Assembly (NCBI GenBank): GCA_035762175.1
Contig: DASTPP010000043.1
Location: 1-52,955, forward strand
Source of the DNA: DASTPP01 sp035762175
GTDB taxonomy: Bacteria > Myxococcota_A > Polyangia > Polyangiales > Polyangiaceae
Direction: 5' to 3'
Length of the DNA: 52,955 nucleotides
Part shown: positions 7,372-16,151 of the stretch, piece by piece
Position numbering within the stretch: position 1 is the first letter of the stretch
Layout of the letters: each line of letters starts with the position of its first letter
The notes under the pieces: generated by a model
Seen by the model: only the letters and a program-made list of their open reading frames with translations
What the model was told of the DNA's origin: nothing
The model's database searches: none
Program-made: the position numbers and the translations under genes

Positions 7372-9398
7372 CCGCCGGCTCCCCCCCCGGCGGGCGGCTC
7401 GCTCGGCCGGGTCGCGCGCCCGAGCGGCACCTTCGCCTCGCGCAGCGCGTCGGCGAGCGCGCAGGCGAGCCCCTCGGGCGAGGCGTCGCCGGCGCCCCGC
7501 ACCGTCACGCGGTAGCGCGCCCCGCCCTCGTCGAGCCGCACGAGCTCGACGTCGGCCGAGGCCCCGAGCGACGAGGCCGAGCGCAGGAGCAGCTCGCGCA
7601 GCGCGCGCTGCCCGGCCGTGGCCGAGACCGTGAGCTCGAAGCGCGTCTGGCGCGTCACGTCGCCGAAGCGCGTCGGGTGCGCGAGGGTCATCAGGTGCGG
7701 CACGCGCACCTCGCCGCCCTCGTCGTCTTCGAGCCGCACCTCGGTGAGCGTCACCTGCGTGACGCGCCCGCGCCGGCCGCCGATCTCGACCCGCGCGCCC
7801 GGCCGCAGCCAGCGGCCGTACACCGCGCCGACCCCCACGGCCGCCGAGGCGAGCAGCGGCGCCGCCCCGAGCCCGACCGCGAGCAGCGCCACCGCGCCGG
7901 CGCGCGCGAGCGCCCCGTCGAAGCTGCCCGTCAGCGTCGGCAGCACGAAGAGCACGAGCGCGAGCCAGACGGCGGCGCGCACGAGCAGGCCGGTCGGCCG
8001 GGCGAACTCGCGCGGCAGCCACGCCGGGTCGGCCTCGCCGCGCTCGACGCTGCCGAAGAAGATGCGCAGAAAGCGCACCGCCACCAGCGTCGCGCCGAGC
8101 GCCAGCCCCACGACGACCAGCGCCGGCAGCGAGCCGACCACGCGCTGGGTCGCCGACGAGAGCGGCGCGAAGACGATGCCCGAGAGCTGGTCGGTGTAGG
8201 GCCGCGTCGAGTCGAAGAGCGAGAGCGCGACCAGCAGCCAGGTGTACGCGATGGCGAAGACCGCGAAGATGCGGCCGAGCACGAGCGAGATGGCGAGCAG
8301 GCCCCGCCAGGCGGCGCCGCGGATGACCTCGATGCCGCGGAAGCGCAGCTCCGGCACGCGCTCGGGGTTCGACTCGAGCCAGGCCTGCGCCCGCGCGGCG
8401 AGCCGGCCCACCTCGCGCGCGAGCAGGAGCGCGACGAGGGCCGAGAAGATGAGCACCGAGATCGAGAAGACGGTCTTGGCGATGGCGTTGCGCTGCCGCT
8501 CGGCGTCGAGCGCGTCGCGCACCTGGCCGGCGACGGCGGCCGCGTGCACCGAGAGCGAGGCGTCGCCCGAGGCCGCGACGTCTTCGGCGCCGAGCTGAAT
8601 GAGCGGCTTCTTGCCGACGAAGACGACGGCGACGTCGCCCTGCTCTTCGACCCGGACCTCGCCCCCGTCTTTCTCTTCGAGCGCCTTCTCGAGCAGCTGG
8701 CTCGCCGCCCGCGCCCGCGCCTCGGCCGCCTGCCCGCCCCGCGCCGCGAGCACCGGGAAGACCTTGCGGTCGCGGATGCGCACGAGCGCCGGGGGGGCGC
8801 CCGGCCGGGACGCCGAGGCCGCGCCCGAGGCAGAGGCCGAGGGCGAGGCGCCGGGCGAAGCGGGCGGGGCCGCCGAGCCGACCTCGGCGGGGGACAAAGG
8901 CGGCTCGGGCGGCGCGCTCTCGGGCGGGGCCGCGTCGGCGCTCGGGGCCGCGTCGGCGCCCGGGGCGCCGGCCGAGACCGAGCTAGCGGGGCCGCCCGGG
9001 TTGGCCGGCGAGGCGTTGGCGGCAGTGGCCTGCGGGGCGCCCGGGGTGGCCTGCGGGGCGTTGGCGGGAGTGGCCTGCGGGGTGGCGGCAGTGGCTTGCG
9101 GGGCGTTCGGCGGGGTGGCTTGCGGGGCGTTGGCTGGGGTGGTCTGCGGGGGGCGGGCGGAGGTGGCCGGGGGCCGGGCAGAAGGGGTCTGCGGGGGCCG
9201 GGCGGAGGCGGCGGCGCGTGGCGCGCCGAGGGGGGGGGGGGCGGCCTCGGTGGCGCGGGGCGGGGCCGAGGGCAGGGGCTGGGCGCGGCCGGGGCGGGGG
9301 GCGCCGAGGGCCAGAAACAGCAGAGTAACGAGCCCCGCGAGCCCCGCGAGGAGCGGGCGCGAGGGGGGGCAGACGCCGGGGCGCAGGGCGTTTCGCAC
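7368..9398 (-). CDS. MscS-like mechanosensitive channel with a long Pro/Ala/Gln-rich N-terminus
   Basis: A 676-residue protein. From the GTG at 9398 it begins with a signal-peptide-like stretch (LLAGLAGLVTLLFLALGAP then GRAQP). A low-complexity region of about 170 residues follows, with repeats such as NAPQAT and ARPPQT, then at least five membrane segments. The final part (GAVYGRWLRPGARVEIGGRRGRVTQVTLTEVRL, then VRVPHLMTLAHPTRFGDV) is the MscS beta domain. It is the first gene of the minus-strand operon with the two Kef antiporters, which suggests an osmotic or ionic stress function. Codons upstream of 9398 in the same frame are not credible as protein. Confidence 0.8.
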   Translation of the reverse strand: MRNALRPGVCPPSRPLLAGLAGLVTLLFLALGAPRPGRAQPLPSAPPRATEAAPPPLGAPRAAASARPPQTPSARPPATSARPPQTTPANAPQATPPNAPQATAATPQATPANAPQATPGAPQATAANASPANPGGPASSVSAGAPGADAAPSADAAPPESAPPEPPLSPAEVGSAAPPASPGASPSASASGAASASRPGAPPALVRIRDRKVFPVLAARGGQAAEARARAASQLLEKALEEKDGGEVRVEEQGDVAVVFVGKKPLIQLGAEDVAASGDASLSVHAAAVAGQVRDALDAERQRNAIAKTVFSISVLIFSALVALLLAREVGRLAARAQAWLESNPERVPELRFRGIEVIRGAAWRGLLAISLVLGRIFAVFAIAYTWLLVALSLFDSTRPYTDQLSGIVFAPLSSATQRVVGSLPALVVVGLALGATLVAVRFLRIFFGSVERGEADPAWLPREFARPTGLLVRAAVWLALVLFVLPTLTGSFDGALARAGAVALLAVGLGAAPLLASAAVGVGAVYGRWLRPGARVEIGGRRGRVTQVTLTEVRLEDDEGGEVRVPHLMTLAHPTRFGDVTRQTRFELTVSATAGQRALRELLLRSASSLGASADVELVRLDEGGARYRVTVRGAGDASPEGLACALADALREAKVPLGRATRPSEPPAGGGAGG

Positions 9399-9732
9399 GG
9401 TTGCAGCGTTCCGGGGGCGGCACGAAAGGTCAAGCGCCGCGCGGGGGGCGTACGAAATCGCTTGCGTGGTGGCGTGGGCGTCTGGTACCACCTGCGCCCC
9501 TCGTCTCGGTGGGTCTCGAGCCCCCCGGGCGAGTTCGATTTGGGCGGTGGGCCCCCGGCGTAACGACGGCACGGCCCCGTCCGCTCCACGCGGTTCGTAA
9601 GGCGCTCGCCCCCTTCGGCTTCGAAGGCGGGCGGGGCGCCGAGCGCCTCCGGTGGGCTCAGAGCGGGCGGGTGACTTGGCCGAACGACGCGCGGGCGCCC
9701 CCGGGCCACCCCACTTTGTCCGAGGTCCCTCC
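9399..9732. promoter_or_regulatory. Divergent intergenic region between the mscS-like gene and rplV
   Basis: 334 bases between two divergent genes must hold promoters for both the minus-strand operon and the rplV-rplQ superoperon, because a terminator separates rplV from rpsS. The stretch is slightly less GC-biased around 9440-9500 (TACGAAATCGCTTGCG, CTGGTACCACC), but I cannot name convincing -35/-10 boxes. No coding gene is seen here. Confidence 0.4.
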
Positions 9733-10077
9733 ATGATCAGCCAGGCCAGTGTGCGCTACGCACGCATCGCCCCTCGCAAGGCGCGGATGATTGCCAACCT
9801 CGTGCGCGGCCGTGACGCCGCCGAGGCCCTGCAACTCTTGGAGTTCACGACCAAGGCGGGGGCGCCCGTGCTGAAGAAGGTCATCGAGAGCGCGGTGGCG
9901 AACGCGCGGGTGAAGAACCCGGGCCAGGACGTCGACGCGCTCTTCATTTCGAAGGCGACGGTCGACAAGGGCCCGAACCGGGCCATGCGCCGGTGGCGGC
10001 CGCGCGCCATGGGGCGCGCCACGCGCATCACCAAGGGCGTCTCTCACATCGTCATCGAGCTCGACGCTCGCGACTGA
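9733..10077 (+). CDS. rplV: 50S ribosomal protein L22
   Basis: L22 lines the exit tunnel; its beta-hairpin is a macrolide contact. The ATG at 9733 gives MISQASVRYARIAPRKARMIANLVRGRDAAEAL, the canonical N-terminus, and the C-terminal block has NRAMRRWRPRAMGRATRITKGVSHIVI. 114 residues is typical. An upstream extension of the frame (from 9652) is not conserved in style and is rejected. It restarts the ribosomal cluster after the 7-kb break and is followed by rpsC 15 bases later. Confidence 0.97.
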   Translation: MISQASVRYARIAPRKARMIANLVRGRDAAEALQLLEFTTKAGAPVLKKVIESAVANARVKNPGQDVDALFISKATVDKGPNRAMRRWRPRAMGRATRITKGVSHIVIELDARD

Positions 10078-10092
10078 AGGGCTAGCGCGCAC

Positions 10093-10788
<696 letters not shown>

Positions 10789-10829
10789 GGCCTGCGGGCC
10801 GGCGGCGCCGCGATCGGGAGCGTTGAGCC

Positions 10830-11243
10830 ATGCTTTCTCCGAAGCGAACCAAGTACCGTAAGATGCAGAAGGGCGACCTGCGCGGGCTGTCGGCGCGCGG
10901 CAGCGACGTGTCCTTCGGCGACTTCGCCCTGCAGACGCTCGAGCCGGCGCGCATCACGTCGCGCCAGATCGAGGCGGCGCGCATGGCCATCACGCGCCAC
11001 GTCAAGCGCGCGGGCAAGCTGTGGATCCGCGTCTTCCCGCACCGGCCGGTGACGAAGAAGCCGCTCGAGGTGCGCATGGGCGGCGGCAAGGGCGGGGTCG
11101 AGTACTGGGCGGCGGACGTGTTGCCGGGCCGGGTGCTCTACGAGATCTCGGGCGTGACCGAGGAGGTGGCGCGCGAGGCGTTCCGGCTGGCGTCGCACAA
11201 GCTGCCGGTGGCGACGAAGTTTTTGACGCGGGGGCTGACGTGA
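10830..11243 (+). CDS. rplP: 50S ribosomal protein L16
   Basis: L16 organises the A-site region of the large subunit. Motifs are MLSPKRTKYRKMQKGDLRG, QIEAARMAITRHVKRAGKLWIRVFPHRPVTKKPLEVRMGGGKGGVEYWAADVLPGRVLYEISGV. The 137-residue length matches the family. The TGA overlaps the rpmC start, so translation of L16 and L29 is coupled. Confidence 0.98.
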   Translation: MLSPKRTKYRKMQKGDLRGLSARGSDVSFGDFALQTLEPARITSRQIEAARMAITRHVKRAGKLWIRVFPHRPVTKKPLEVRMGGGKGGVEYWAADVLPGRVLYEISGVTEEVAREAFRLASHKLPVATKFLTRGLT

Positions 11244-11440
11244 TGAAGTCGAAAGAGCTGCGCGAGAAGAGCGCCGACGAGCTCGCCGCGCTCGAGCGGG
11301 AGCTGCGGCAGGGCCTCTTCGAGAACCGCCTGAAGAACTTCACCAACCGGCTCGACGACACGAGCCTGGTGCGCAAGGCGCGGCGCGACATCGCGCGCGT
11401 GCGCACGCTCTTGGCCGAGAAGTCTCGGCAGAAGGCATGA
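11243..11440 (+). CDS. rpmC: 50S ribosomal protein L29
   Basis: A 65-residue helical hairpin protein at the tunnel exit. MKSKELREKSADELAALERELRQGLFENRL followed by VRKARRDIARVRTLLAEK is the L29 signature. The ATG overlaps the rplP TGA, and its own TGA overlaps the rpsQ ATG (ATGA), so three genes are chained by overlaps. Confidence 0.97.
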   Translation: MKSKELREKSADELAALERELRQGLFENRLKNFTNRLDDTSLVRKARRDIARVRTLLAEKSRQKA

Positions 11441-11904
11441 CGATGGCAGCGAGCAAGCAGCGAGCGAAGGCGCCCGAGGCCGCGCCGGCGGCGACCAAGG
11501 CGTCGCCCTCGGCGAAGGCGGCCGCGGGCCAGGCGGCGGCCAAGCCGGCCGCGGCGGCGCCGGCGGCGCCCGCGAAGGCGGCGGCGCCGGCGGCCCCCCC
11601 GGCGGCGGCGGGCGAGCCCGCGCCCGGGGCGGCGGCGGGCCACCGCACCCACTCGTTCCGGCGCAAGATGATCGGCGTCGTGACGAGCGACAAGATGAGC
11701 AAGACCGTGGTGGTCGAGGTCAACCGCTACAGCCTCGACCCGGTCTACAAGAAGTACGTCAAGCGGCGGACCAAGTACAAGGCGCACGACGAGCGCGGCG
11801 AGTACAAGGTCGGCGACCGGGTCGAGATCCAAGAGCACCGGCCGCTCTCGCGAGAGAAGCGCTTCGCCGTGGTGCGCCTGGTGGCGCGCGCGGTGGCCGA
11901 GTGA
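11437..11904 (+). CDS. rpsQ: 30S ribosomal protein S17 with an Ala/Pro/Lys-rich N-terminal extension
   Basis: S17 is a primary 16S rRNA binder. The conserved OB-fold starts near residue 70 (RKMIGVVTSDKMSKTVVVEV) and continues with KKYVKRRTKYKAHDE and VGDRVEIQEHRPLSREKRFAVVRLV. Ahead of it are about 68 residues made almost only of Ala, Pro and Lys, which makes the protein 155 residues instead of the usual 80-90. The ATG overlapping the rpmC stop and the lack of a nearer ATG with a good ribosome site favour the long form. Codons in the extension match the genome bias, so it looks like an in-lineage expansion. Confidence 0.95.
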   Translation: MTMAASKQRAKAPEAAPAATKASPSAKAAAGQAAAKPAAAAPAAPAKAAAPAAPPAAAGEPAPGAAAGHRTHSFRRKMIGVVTSDKMSKTVVVEVNRYSLDPVYKKYVKRRTKYKAHDERGEYKVGDRVEIQEHRPLSREKRFAVVRLVARAVAE

Positions 11905-11920
11905 TGGGGGCGCGACGACG

Positions 11921-12289
11921 ATGATTCAAATGCGCGCGAAGCTCGACGTGGCCGACAATTCGGGGGCCCGCTCGGTGCAGTGCTTGAAGGTTCTGGGCGG
12001 CTCGCGCCGCCGCTACGCCGGGCTCGGCGACGTCATCGTGGTCTCCATCAAAGAGGCCGCGCCGGGCTCGAAGGTGAAGAAGGGCGACACCGCGCGCGCG
12101 GTGGTCGTGCGCACGCGGCGCGAGTACTCGCGGCCGGACGGCAGCCTGATCAAGTTCGACGGCAACAGCGCGGTGCTGGTCGACAACAAGAACGAGCCGG
12201 TCGGCACGCGCATCTTCGGCCCGGTGGCGCGCGAGCTGCGCGGCAAGGGCTTCATGAAGATCATCTCGCTCGCGCCGGAGGTGGTGTGA
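11921..12289 (+). CDS. rplN: 50S ribosomal protein L14
   Basis: L14 contributes to the inter-subunit bridge with 16S rRNA. The 122-residue protein begins MIQMRAKLDVADNSGARSVQCLKVLGGS and contains GDVIVVSIKEAAPGSKVKKGD, VVVRTRREYSRPDGS and ENAVL-like NSAVLVDNKNEPVGTRIFGPVARELR. Its TGA overlaps the rplX ATG. Confidence 0.98.
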   Translation: MIQMRAKLDVADNSGARSVQCLKVLGGSRRRYAGLGDVIVVSIKEAAPGSKVKKGDTARAVVVRTRREYSRPDGSLIKFDGNSAVLVDNKNEPVGTRIFGPVARELRGKGFMKIISLAPEVV

Positions 12290-12606
12290 TGGAGCGTTTG
12301 CGCGTCGGCGACCTGGTGGTCGTCATCTCGGGCAAGCACAAGGGCCAGCAGGGGCGGCTGACGAAGGTGCTGCGCGACCGCGACATGGTCGTGGTCGAGG
12401 GCGTCAACGTGGTCACGCGCCACGAGAAGCCGACCCCGCGCAGCCCCCAGGGCGGCGTGGTCAAGCGCGAGGCGCCGCTCTTCGCGAGCAAGGTGATGCC
12501 GGTCGACCCCGAGACGGGCAAGCCGACGCGGGTGCGCGTCGACGTGGTCGACGGCAAGCGGGTGCGCAAGGCCAAGAGCGGCGCGGTGCTCGCGGCGGAG
12601 AAGTGA
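12289..12606 (+). CDS. rplX: 50S ribosomal protein L24
   Basis: L24 starts 50S assembly. The KOW motif is at residues 6-30 (VGDLVVVISGKHKGQQGRLTKVL), followed by VEGVNVVTRHEKPTPRSPQGGVVKREAPLFASKVMPVDPETGKPTRV, all family hallmarks. 105 residues. It overlaps rplN at ATGA, and rplE starts 11 bases after it. Confidence 0.98.
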   Translation: MERLRVGDLVVVISGKHKGQQGRLTKVLRDRDMVVVEGVNVVTRHEKPTPRSPQGGVVKREAPLFASKVMPVDPETGKPTRVRVDVVDGKRVRKAKSGAVLAAEK

Positions 12607-12617
12607 GAGGCGGCAAG

Positions 12618-13187
12618 ATGGCGACCACCGAAGCGACCGAGAGCAACCAGCCGCGGCTGCGGGCGAAGTACGAGCGCGAGTCGATCGCGGCGCTCACCAA
12701 AGAGTTCAACGTCAAGAACCCCATGCAGGTGCCGCGGATCGAGAAGATCGTGGTCAACATGGGGCTCGGGGCGGCGGTGCAGAACCCGAAGATCATCGAC
12801 TCGGCGGTCGAAGAGGTGCGGGCGATCACGGGCCAGAAGCCCGTCGTCACGCGCTCGAAGAAGGCGATCGCCGGCTTCAAGCTGCGCGCCGGGCTGCCGA
12901 TCGGCCTGATGGTGACCTTGCGCCGCGAGCGGATGTGGGAGTTCCTCGACCGGCTCATCTCGTTCGCGCTGCCGCGCGTGCGCGACTTCAAGGGCGTCTC
13001 GCCCCGGGGCTTCGACGGGCGGGGCAACTACACGCTCGGCCTGAAGGAGCAGATCATCTTCCCCGAGATCGACTACGACAAGGTCGACGTCATCAAGGGG
13101 CTCAACGTGTCCATCGTGACCACGGCACAGACCGACGAAGAAGGGCGCGCCCTGTTGCGCAGCCTGGGGATGCCGTTCCGCGCCTGA
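12618..13187 (+). CDS. rplE: 50S ribosomal protein L5
   Basis: L5 binds 5S rRNA and contacts the P-site tRNA. The ATG at 12618 (MATTEATES), preceded by GAGGCGG, is chosen over an upstream GTG in frame. Motifs: RLRAKYERE, PRIEKIVVNMGLG, AITGQKPVVTRSKKAIAGFKLRAGLPIGLMVTLR, PRVRDFKGVSPRGFDGRGNYTLGLKEQIIFPEIDYDKV. 189 residues. Confidence 0.98.
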   Translation: MATTEATESNQPRLRAKYERESIAALTKEFNVKNPMQVPRIEKIVVNMGLGAAVQNPKIIDSAVEEVRAITGQKPVVTRSKKAIAGFKLRAGLPIGLMVTLRRERMWEFLDRLISFALPRVRDFKGVSPRGFDGRGNYTLGLKEQIIFPEIDYDKVDVIKGLNVSIVTTAQTDEEGRALLRSLGMPFRA

Positions 13188-13199
13188 GGGAAGAGTGCC

Positions 13200-13385
13200 A
13201 TGGCCCGTGCATGTCAGATCGCGAAGCTGAACCGGATTTCCAAGTTCTCGACCCGCCACCGAAACCGCTGCCGCGTCTGCGGGCGCGCGCGCGGCTACTA
13301 CCGCGACTTCGAGCTGTGCCGCGTCTGCCTGCGGGTCTTCGGCCTGCGGGGCGAGGTGCCCGGCCTGCTCAAGGCGAGCTGGTGA
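13200..13385 (+). CDS. rpsN: 30S ribosomal protein S14, zinc-binding type
   Basis: A 61-residue S14 of the type Z form, the short zinc-ribbon variant in the 30S head. The four zinc ligands are in CRVCGRARGYYRDFELCRVC (two Cys-x2-Cys pairs). The C-terminus GEVPGLLKASW matches the family. It lies between rplE and rpsH as in most bacteria. Confidence 0.97.
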   Translation: MARACQIAKLNRISKFSTRHRNRCRVCGRARGYYRDFELCRVCLRVFGLRGEVPGLLKASW

Positions 13386-13389
13386 CGCC

Positions 13390-13797
13390 ATGATGACCGA
13401 CCCCATCGCCGACATGCTGACGCGCATCCGCAACGCGTCGCTCGTGCACCTCGACAAGACGACGATGCCGGCGTCGAACCTCAAGCTGCACATCGCCGAG
13501 ATCCTCAAGAAAGAGGGCTTCATCGCCGACGTGCGCAAGGAGGAGGGCGACGGCATGCCGGGCGCCGGCGACAAGATCACGGTCGTGCTCAAGTACGGCC
13601 GCGACCGCGCCAGCGCCATCGACGGCATCCGCCGCGTCTCGCGGCCGGGCCGGCGCGTGTACGTGCGGCACGACCGCATCCCCCGCGTGCTCTCGGGCCT
13701 CGGCATCTCCATCCTGAGCACGTCGCGCGGCGTGATGAGCGACCGCGAGGCCCGCCGGCTGAAGGTCGGCGGCGAACTCCTGTGTGAGGTGTGGTGA
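13390..13797 (+). CDS. rpsH: 30S ribosomal protein S8
   Basis: S8 binds the central domain of 16S rRNA and represses the spc operon in enterobacteria. MTDPIADMLTRIRNA, LKLHIAEILKKEGFI, LKYGRDRASAIDGIRRVSRPGRRVYV and LSTSRGVMSDREARRLKVGGELLCEVW are all canonical. The start may be ATG 13390 or the ATG one codon later. Its TGA overlaps the rplF ATG. Confidence 0.98.
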   Translation: MMTDPIADMLTRIRNASLVHLDKTTMPASNLKLHIAEILKKEGFIADVRKEEGDGMPGAGDKITVVLKYGRDRASAIDGIRRVSRPGRRVYVRHDRIPRVLSGLGISILSTSRGVMSDREARRLKVGGELLCEVW

Positions 13798-14402
13798 TGG
13801 CACTCGAACAAGCTACGCCGGCGCCGGCGCGCACCTCGCGCGTCGGCAAGCGGCCGATCGCGCTGCCGAAGGGCGTCACGGTCACGGCCTCGGGCCGCCG
13901 GGTCGAGGTCAAGGGCCCGAAGGGCACGCTCGGCCGCGAGCTGCCCGAGCGGGTGGCGGTGCGGGTCGAGGGCGGGCTCGTGCACGTCGCGTCCGACGCG
14001 CCGGGCTCGGACGCGGCGCGCCTGCAGGGCACGGCGCGCGCGCACATCAACAACATGGTGCGCGGCGTGTCCGAGGGCTACACGCAGACGCTCGAGCTGG
14101 TCGGCACGGGCTACCGCGCCGAGGTCAAGGGCAACGTGCTCAACCTGGCGCTCGGCTTCTCGCACCCCATCTCGTTCCCGCTGCCGGCGAACGTGTCGGC
14201 GACGGTGCCGGGCGACTCGAAGGGCACGGTGCTGATTCTGACCGGCGTCGACAAGGACGTGATGGGCCAGACGGCCGCCAAGATCCGCGGGTTCCGGCCG
14301 CCGGAGCCCTACGGCGGCAAGGGCGTGCGCTACCGCGGCGAGAACGTGCGGCGCAAGGCGGGCAAGGCGGGCAAGGGCGGCAAGGGCGGCGGCAAGAAGT
14401 GA
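13797..14402 (+). CDS. rplF: 50S ribosomal protein L6
   Basis: L6 lies near the sarcin-ricin loop. The ATG at 13797 overlaps the rpsH stop. After a short Ala-rich start come SRVGKRPIALPKGVTVT, VKGPKGTLGRELP, GTARAHINNMVRGVSEGYTQTLELVGTGYRAEVKGNVLNLALGFSHPI and KIRGFRPPEPYGGKGVRYRGENVRRKAGKAG. The C-terminal tail is extended by Lys/Gly repeats. 201 residues. Confidence 0.98.
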   Translation: MALEQATPAPARTSRVGKRPIALPKGVTVTASGRRVEVKGPKGTLGRELPERVAVRVEGGLVHVASDAPGSDAARLQGTARAHINNMVRGVSEGYTQTLELVGTGYRAEVKGNVLNLALGFSHPISFPLPANVSATVPGDSKGTVLILTGVDKDVMGQTAAKIRGFRPPEPYGGKGVRYRGENVRRKAGKAGKGGKGGGKK

Positions 14403-14452
14403 GCCCCGCCGACGGGGCCCCGCGCGTCGCGTAAAGGTGGAGGCGTTATTCA

Positions 14453-14815
14453 ATGGCCATGCGTCTGGTAGGGCGAGAGCGCCGCAAGCTGCGCATCCGC
14501 AAGAAGATTTCGGGCACGTCCGAGCGCCCCCGCCTTTCGGTGTTCCGCTCGGCGAGGCACATCTACGCCCAGGTCATCGACGACGCGAGCGGCTCGACGC
14601 TCGTGGCCGTCAGCACGCTGACCGAGGGGGTCAAGGGCGGCGGCGCGGACGACGAGGGCAAGGTGGGCGCGGCCAAGCGGGTCGGCAACCTGCTCGCGCA
14701 GAAGTGCAAAGAGAAGAACATCGAGCGGGTGGTCTTCGACCGCAACGGCTACATGTACCACGGCCGCGTCGTCGCCCTCGCCGAGGGCGCGCGCGAGGGC
14801 GGCCTCGATTTTTGA
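14453..14815 (+). CDS. rplR: 50S ribosomal protein L18
   Basis: L18 binds 5S rRNA. Motifs: RRKLRIRKKISGTSERPRLSVFRSARHIYAQVIDDASGSTLVAVST, VGNLLAQKCKEKNIERVVFDRNGYMYHGRVVALAEGAREGGLDF. 120 residues with the usual C-terminal end. GGTGGAGG lies 12 bases upstream of the ATG in the 50-base gap after rplF. Confidence 0.98.
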   Translation: MAMRLVGRERRKLRIRKKISGTSERPRLSVFRSARHIYAQVIDDASGSTLVAVSTLTEGVKGGGADDEGKVGAAKRVGNLLAQKCKEKNIERVVFDRNGYMYHGRVVALAEGAREGGLDF

Positions 14816-14847
14816 GCGGCGCCTCCAGCGCCCGGGGTTAAAGAGCG

Positions 14848-15396
14848 ATGGCGAATCCGTTCGAGAACCAGGTGGACGACGAGAAGCTCAAGGAGCGCGT
14901 CATCCACATCAACCGCGTGGCCAAGGTCGTCAAGGGCGGCCGCCGCTTCAGCTTCGCCGCGCTCGTGGTCGTGGGCGACGAGGAGGGGCACGTCGGCGTC
15001 GGCCTCGGCAAGGCGAACGAGGTGCCCGAGGCGATTCGCAAGGGCAACGAGCAGGCGAGAAAGAACCTGTTCAAGGTGCCGCTCGACCGGGTGACGATTC
15101 CGCACCAGTCGTTCGGGCACTTCGGCTCGGGCCGCGTGCTGCTCAAGCCGGCCTCGCCCGGCACGGGCGTCATCGCGGGCGGCGCGGTGCGCGCCGTGGT
15201 CGAGTCGGCGGGCATCCACGACATTTTGTCGAAGAGCCTCGGCTCGTCGAACCCGCACAACGTGGTGCGGGCGACGATCAAGGCGCTCAAGCAGCTGAAG
15301 GGCGCCGAGCAGGTGGCCCGCAAGCGTGACAAGCAGGTCGACGACGTCTTGCCGAAGCGGCGGGCGGCGGCGGCGGCGCAGCCCACGGGGGCGTGA
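14848..15396 (+). CDS. rpsE: 30S ribosomal protein S5
   Basis: S5 acts in mRNA proofreading and helicase function at the 30S shoulder. The double-stranded RNA-binding region has KERVIHINRVAKVVKGGRRFSFAALVVVGDEEGHVGVGLGKANEVPEAIRKGNEQA, followed by FGSGRVLLKPASPGTGVIAGGAVRAVVESAGIHDILSKSLGSSNPHNVVRATI. 182 residues with a basic tail. rpmD follows 11 bases after the stop. Confidence 0.98.
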   Translation: MANPFENQVDDEKLKERVIHINRVAKVVKGGRRFSFAALVVVGDEEGHVGVGLGKANEVPEAIRKGNEQARKNLFKVPLDRVTIPHQSFGHFGSGRVLLKPASPGTGVIAGGAVRAVVESAGIHDILSKSLGSSNPHNVVRATIKALKQLKGAEQVARKRDKQVDDVLPKRRAAAAAQPTGA

Positions 15397-15407
15397 GGGA
15401 GCGGGCC

Positions 15408-15635
15408 ATGGCAGAGCTAGTGGTTCGTCAGGTTCGGTCGGCCATCGGCACGCCGCACACGCAGCGCGCGGTGCTCAAGGGCCTGGGCCTGCGGGGCGTC
15501 GGCAGCGAGGTCCGCGTGGGCAACACGCCCTCGTTCCGGGGCATGATCAAGAAGGTTTTGCACCTGGTGACGGTGCAAGAAGGCGGCTCGGTCGTGGGGG
15601 CGCAGATGCCCACGTCGTCCGGGCCGAAGGGCTGA
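15408..15635 (+). CDS. rpmD: 50S ribosomal protein L30
   Basis: A 75-residue L30. The ATG at 15408 gives MAELVVRQVRSAIGTPHTQRAVLKGLGLRGVGSEV, the standard L30 start, and NTPSFRGMIKKVLHLVTVQE follows. The C-terminal tail is longer than in E. coli. Codon 4 is CTA, so the CTA leucine codon is in use in this genome. A GTG five codons upstream is not needed. Confidence 0.96.
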   Translation: MAELVVRQVRSAIGTPHTQRAVLKGLGLRGVGSEVRVGNTPSFRGMIKKVLHLVTVQEGGSVVGAQMPTSSGPKG

Positions 15636-15641
15636 GCGGCC

Positions 15642-16130
15642 ATGGCGGACATTCTGTCGAAGTTGCAGGCGCCCGAGGGGGCCGTGACGGCGCCGCGGCG
15701 CATCGGCCGCGGGGTCGGCTCGGGCCTGGGCAAGACGTCGGGCCGCGGCCAGAAGGGCCAGAAGGCCCGGTCGAAGGGCAACATCAACAAGCTGCACTTC
15801 CAGGGCGGCCAGACGCCGATGCAGCGCCGGCTGCCGAAGCGCGGCTTCCGCAACCCGTTCCCGGCGCAGCTCGTGACCATCAGCGTCGGCGAGCTGTCGA
15901 AGCGCTTCGGCGCGGGCGCGACGGTCGACGAGGCGGCGCTGCGGGCGGCGCGGCTCATCAAGGGGGCGGTCGACCGGCTCAAGATCTTGGGCGACGGCGA
16001 GCTCGACAAGGCCCTGACCGTCACGGCGCACGCCTTCTCGAAGTCGGCGCGCGAGAAGATCGAGGGCGCCGGCGGCAAGGCCCTGAGCCTGGTGCCGAAG
16101 GGGGCTGACGCCCCGGCCGAAGGGGCGTAA
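15642..16130 (+). CDS. rplO: 50S ribosomal protein L15
   Basis: L15 is a late-assembly large-subunit protein. The Gly/Lys-rich N-terminal arm shows RRIGRGVGSGLGKTSGRGQKGQKARSKG, followed by FQGGQTPMQRRLPKRGFRNPF. The globular part ends VTAHAFSKSAREKIEGAGGKALSLVPKG. 162 residues, TAA stop, 21 bases before secY. Confidence 0.98.
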   Translation: MADILSKLQAPEGAVTAPRRIGRGVGSGLGKTSGRGQKGQKARSKGNINKLHFQGGQTPMQRRLPKRGFRNPFPAQLVTISVGELSKRFGAGATVDEAALRAARLIKGAVDRLKILGDGELDKALTVTAHAFSKSAREKIEGAGGKALSLVPKGADAPAEGA

Positions 16131-16151
16131 GGTCTCGGCCCGAGCCCAGCC

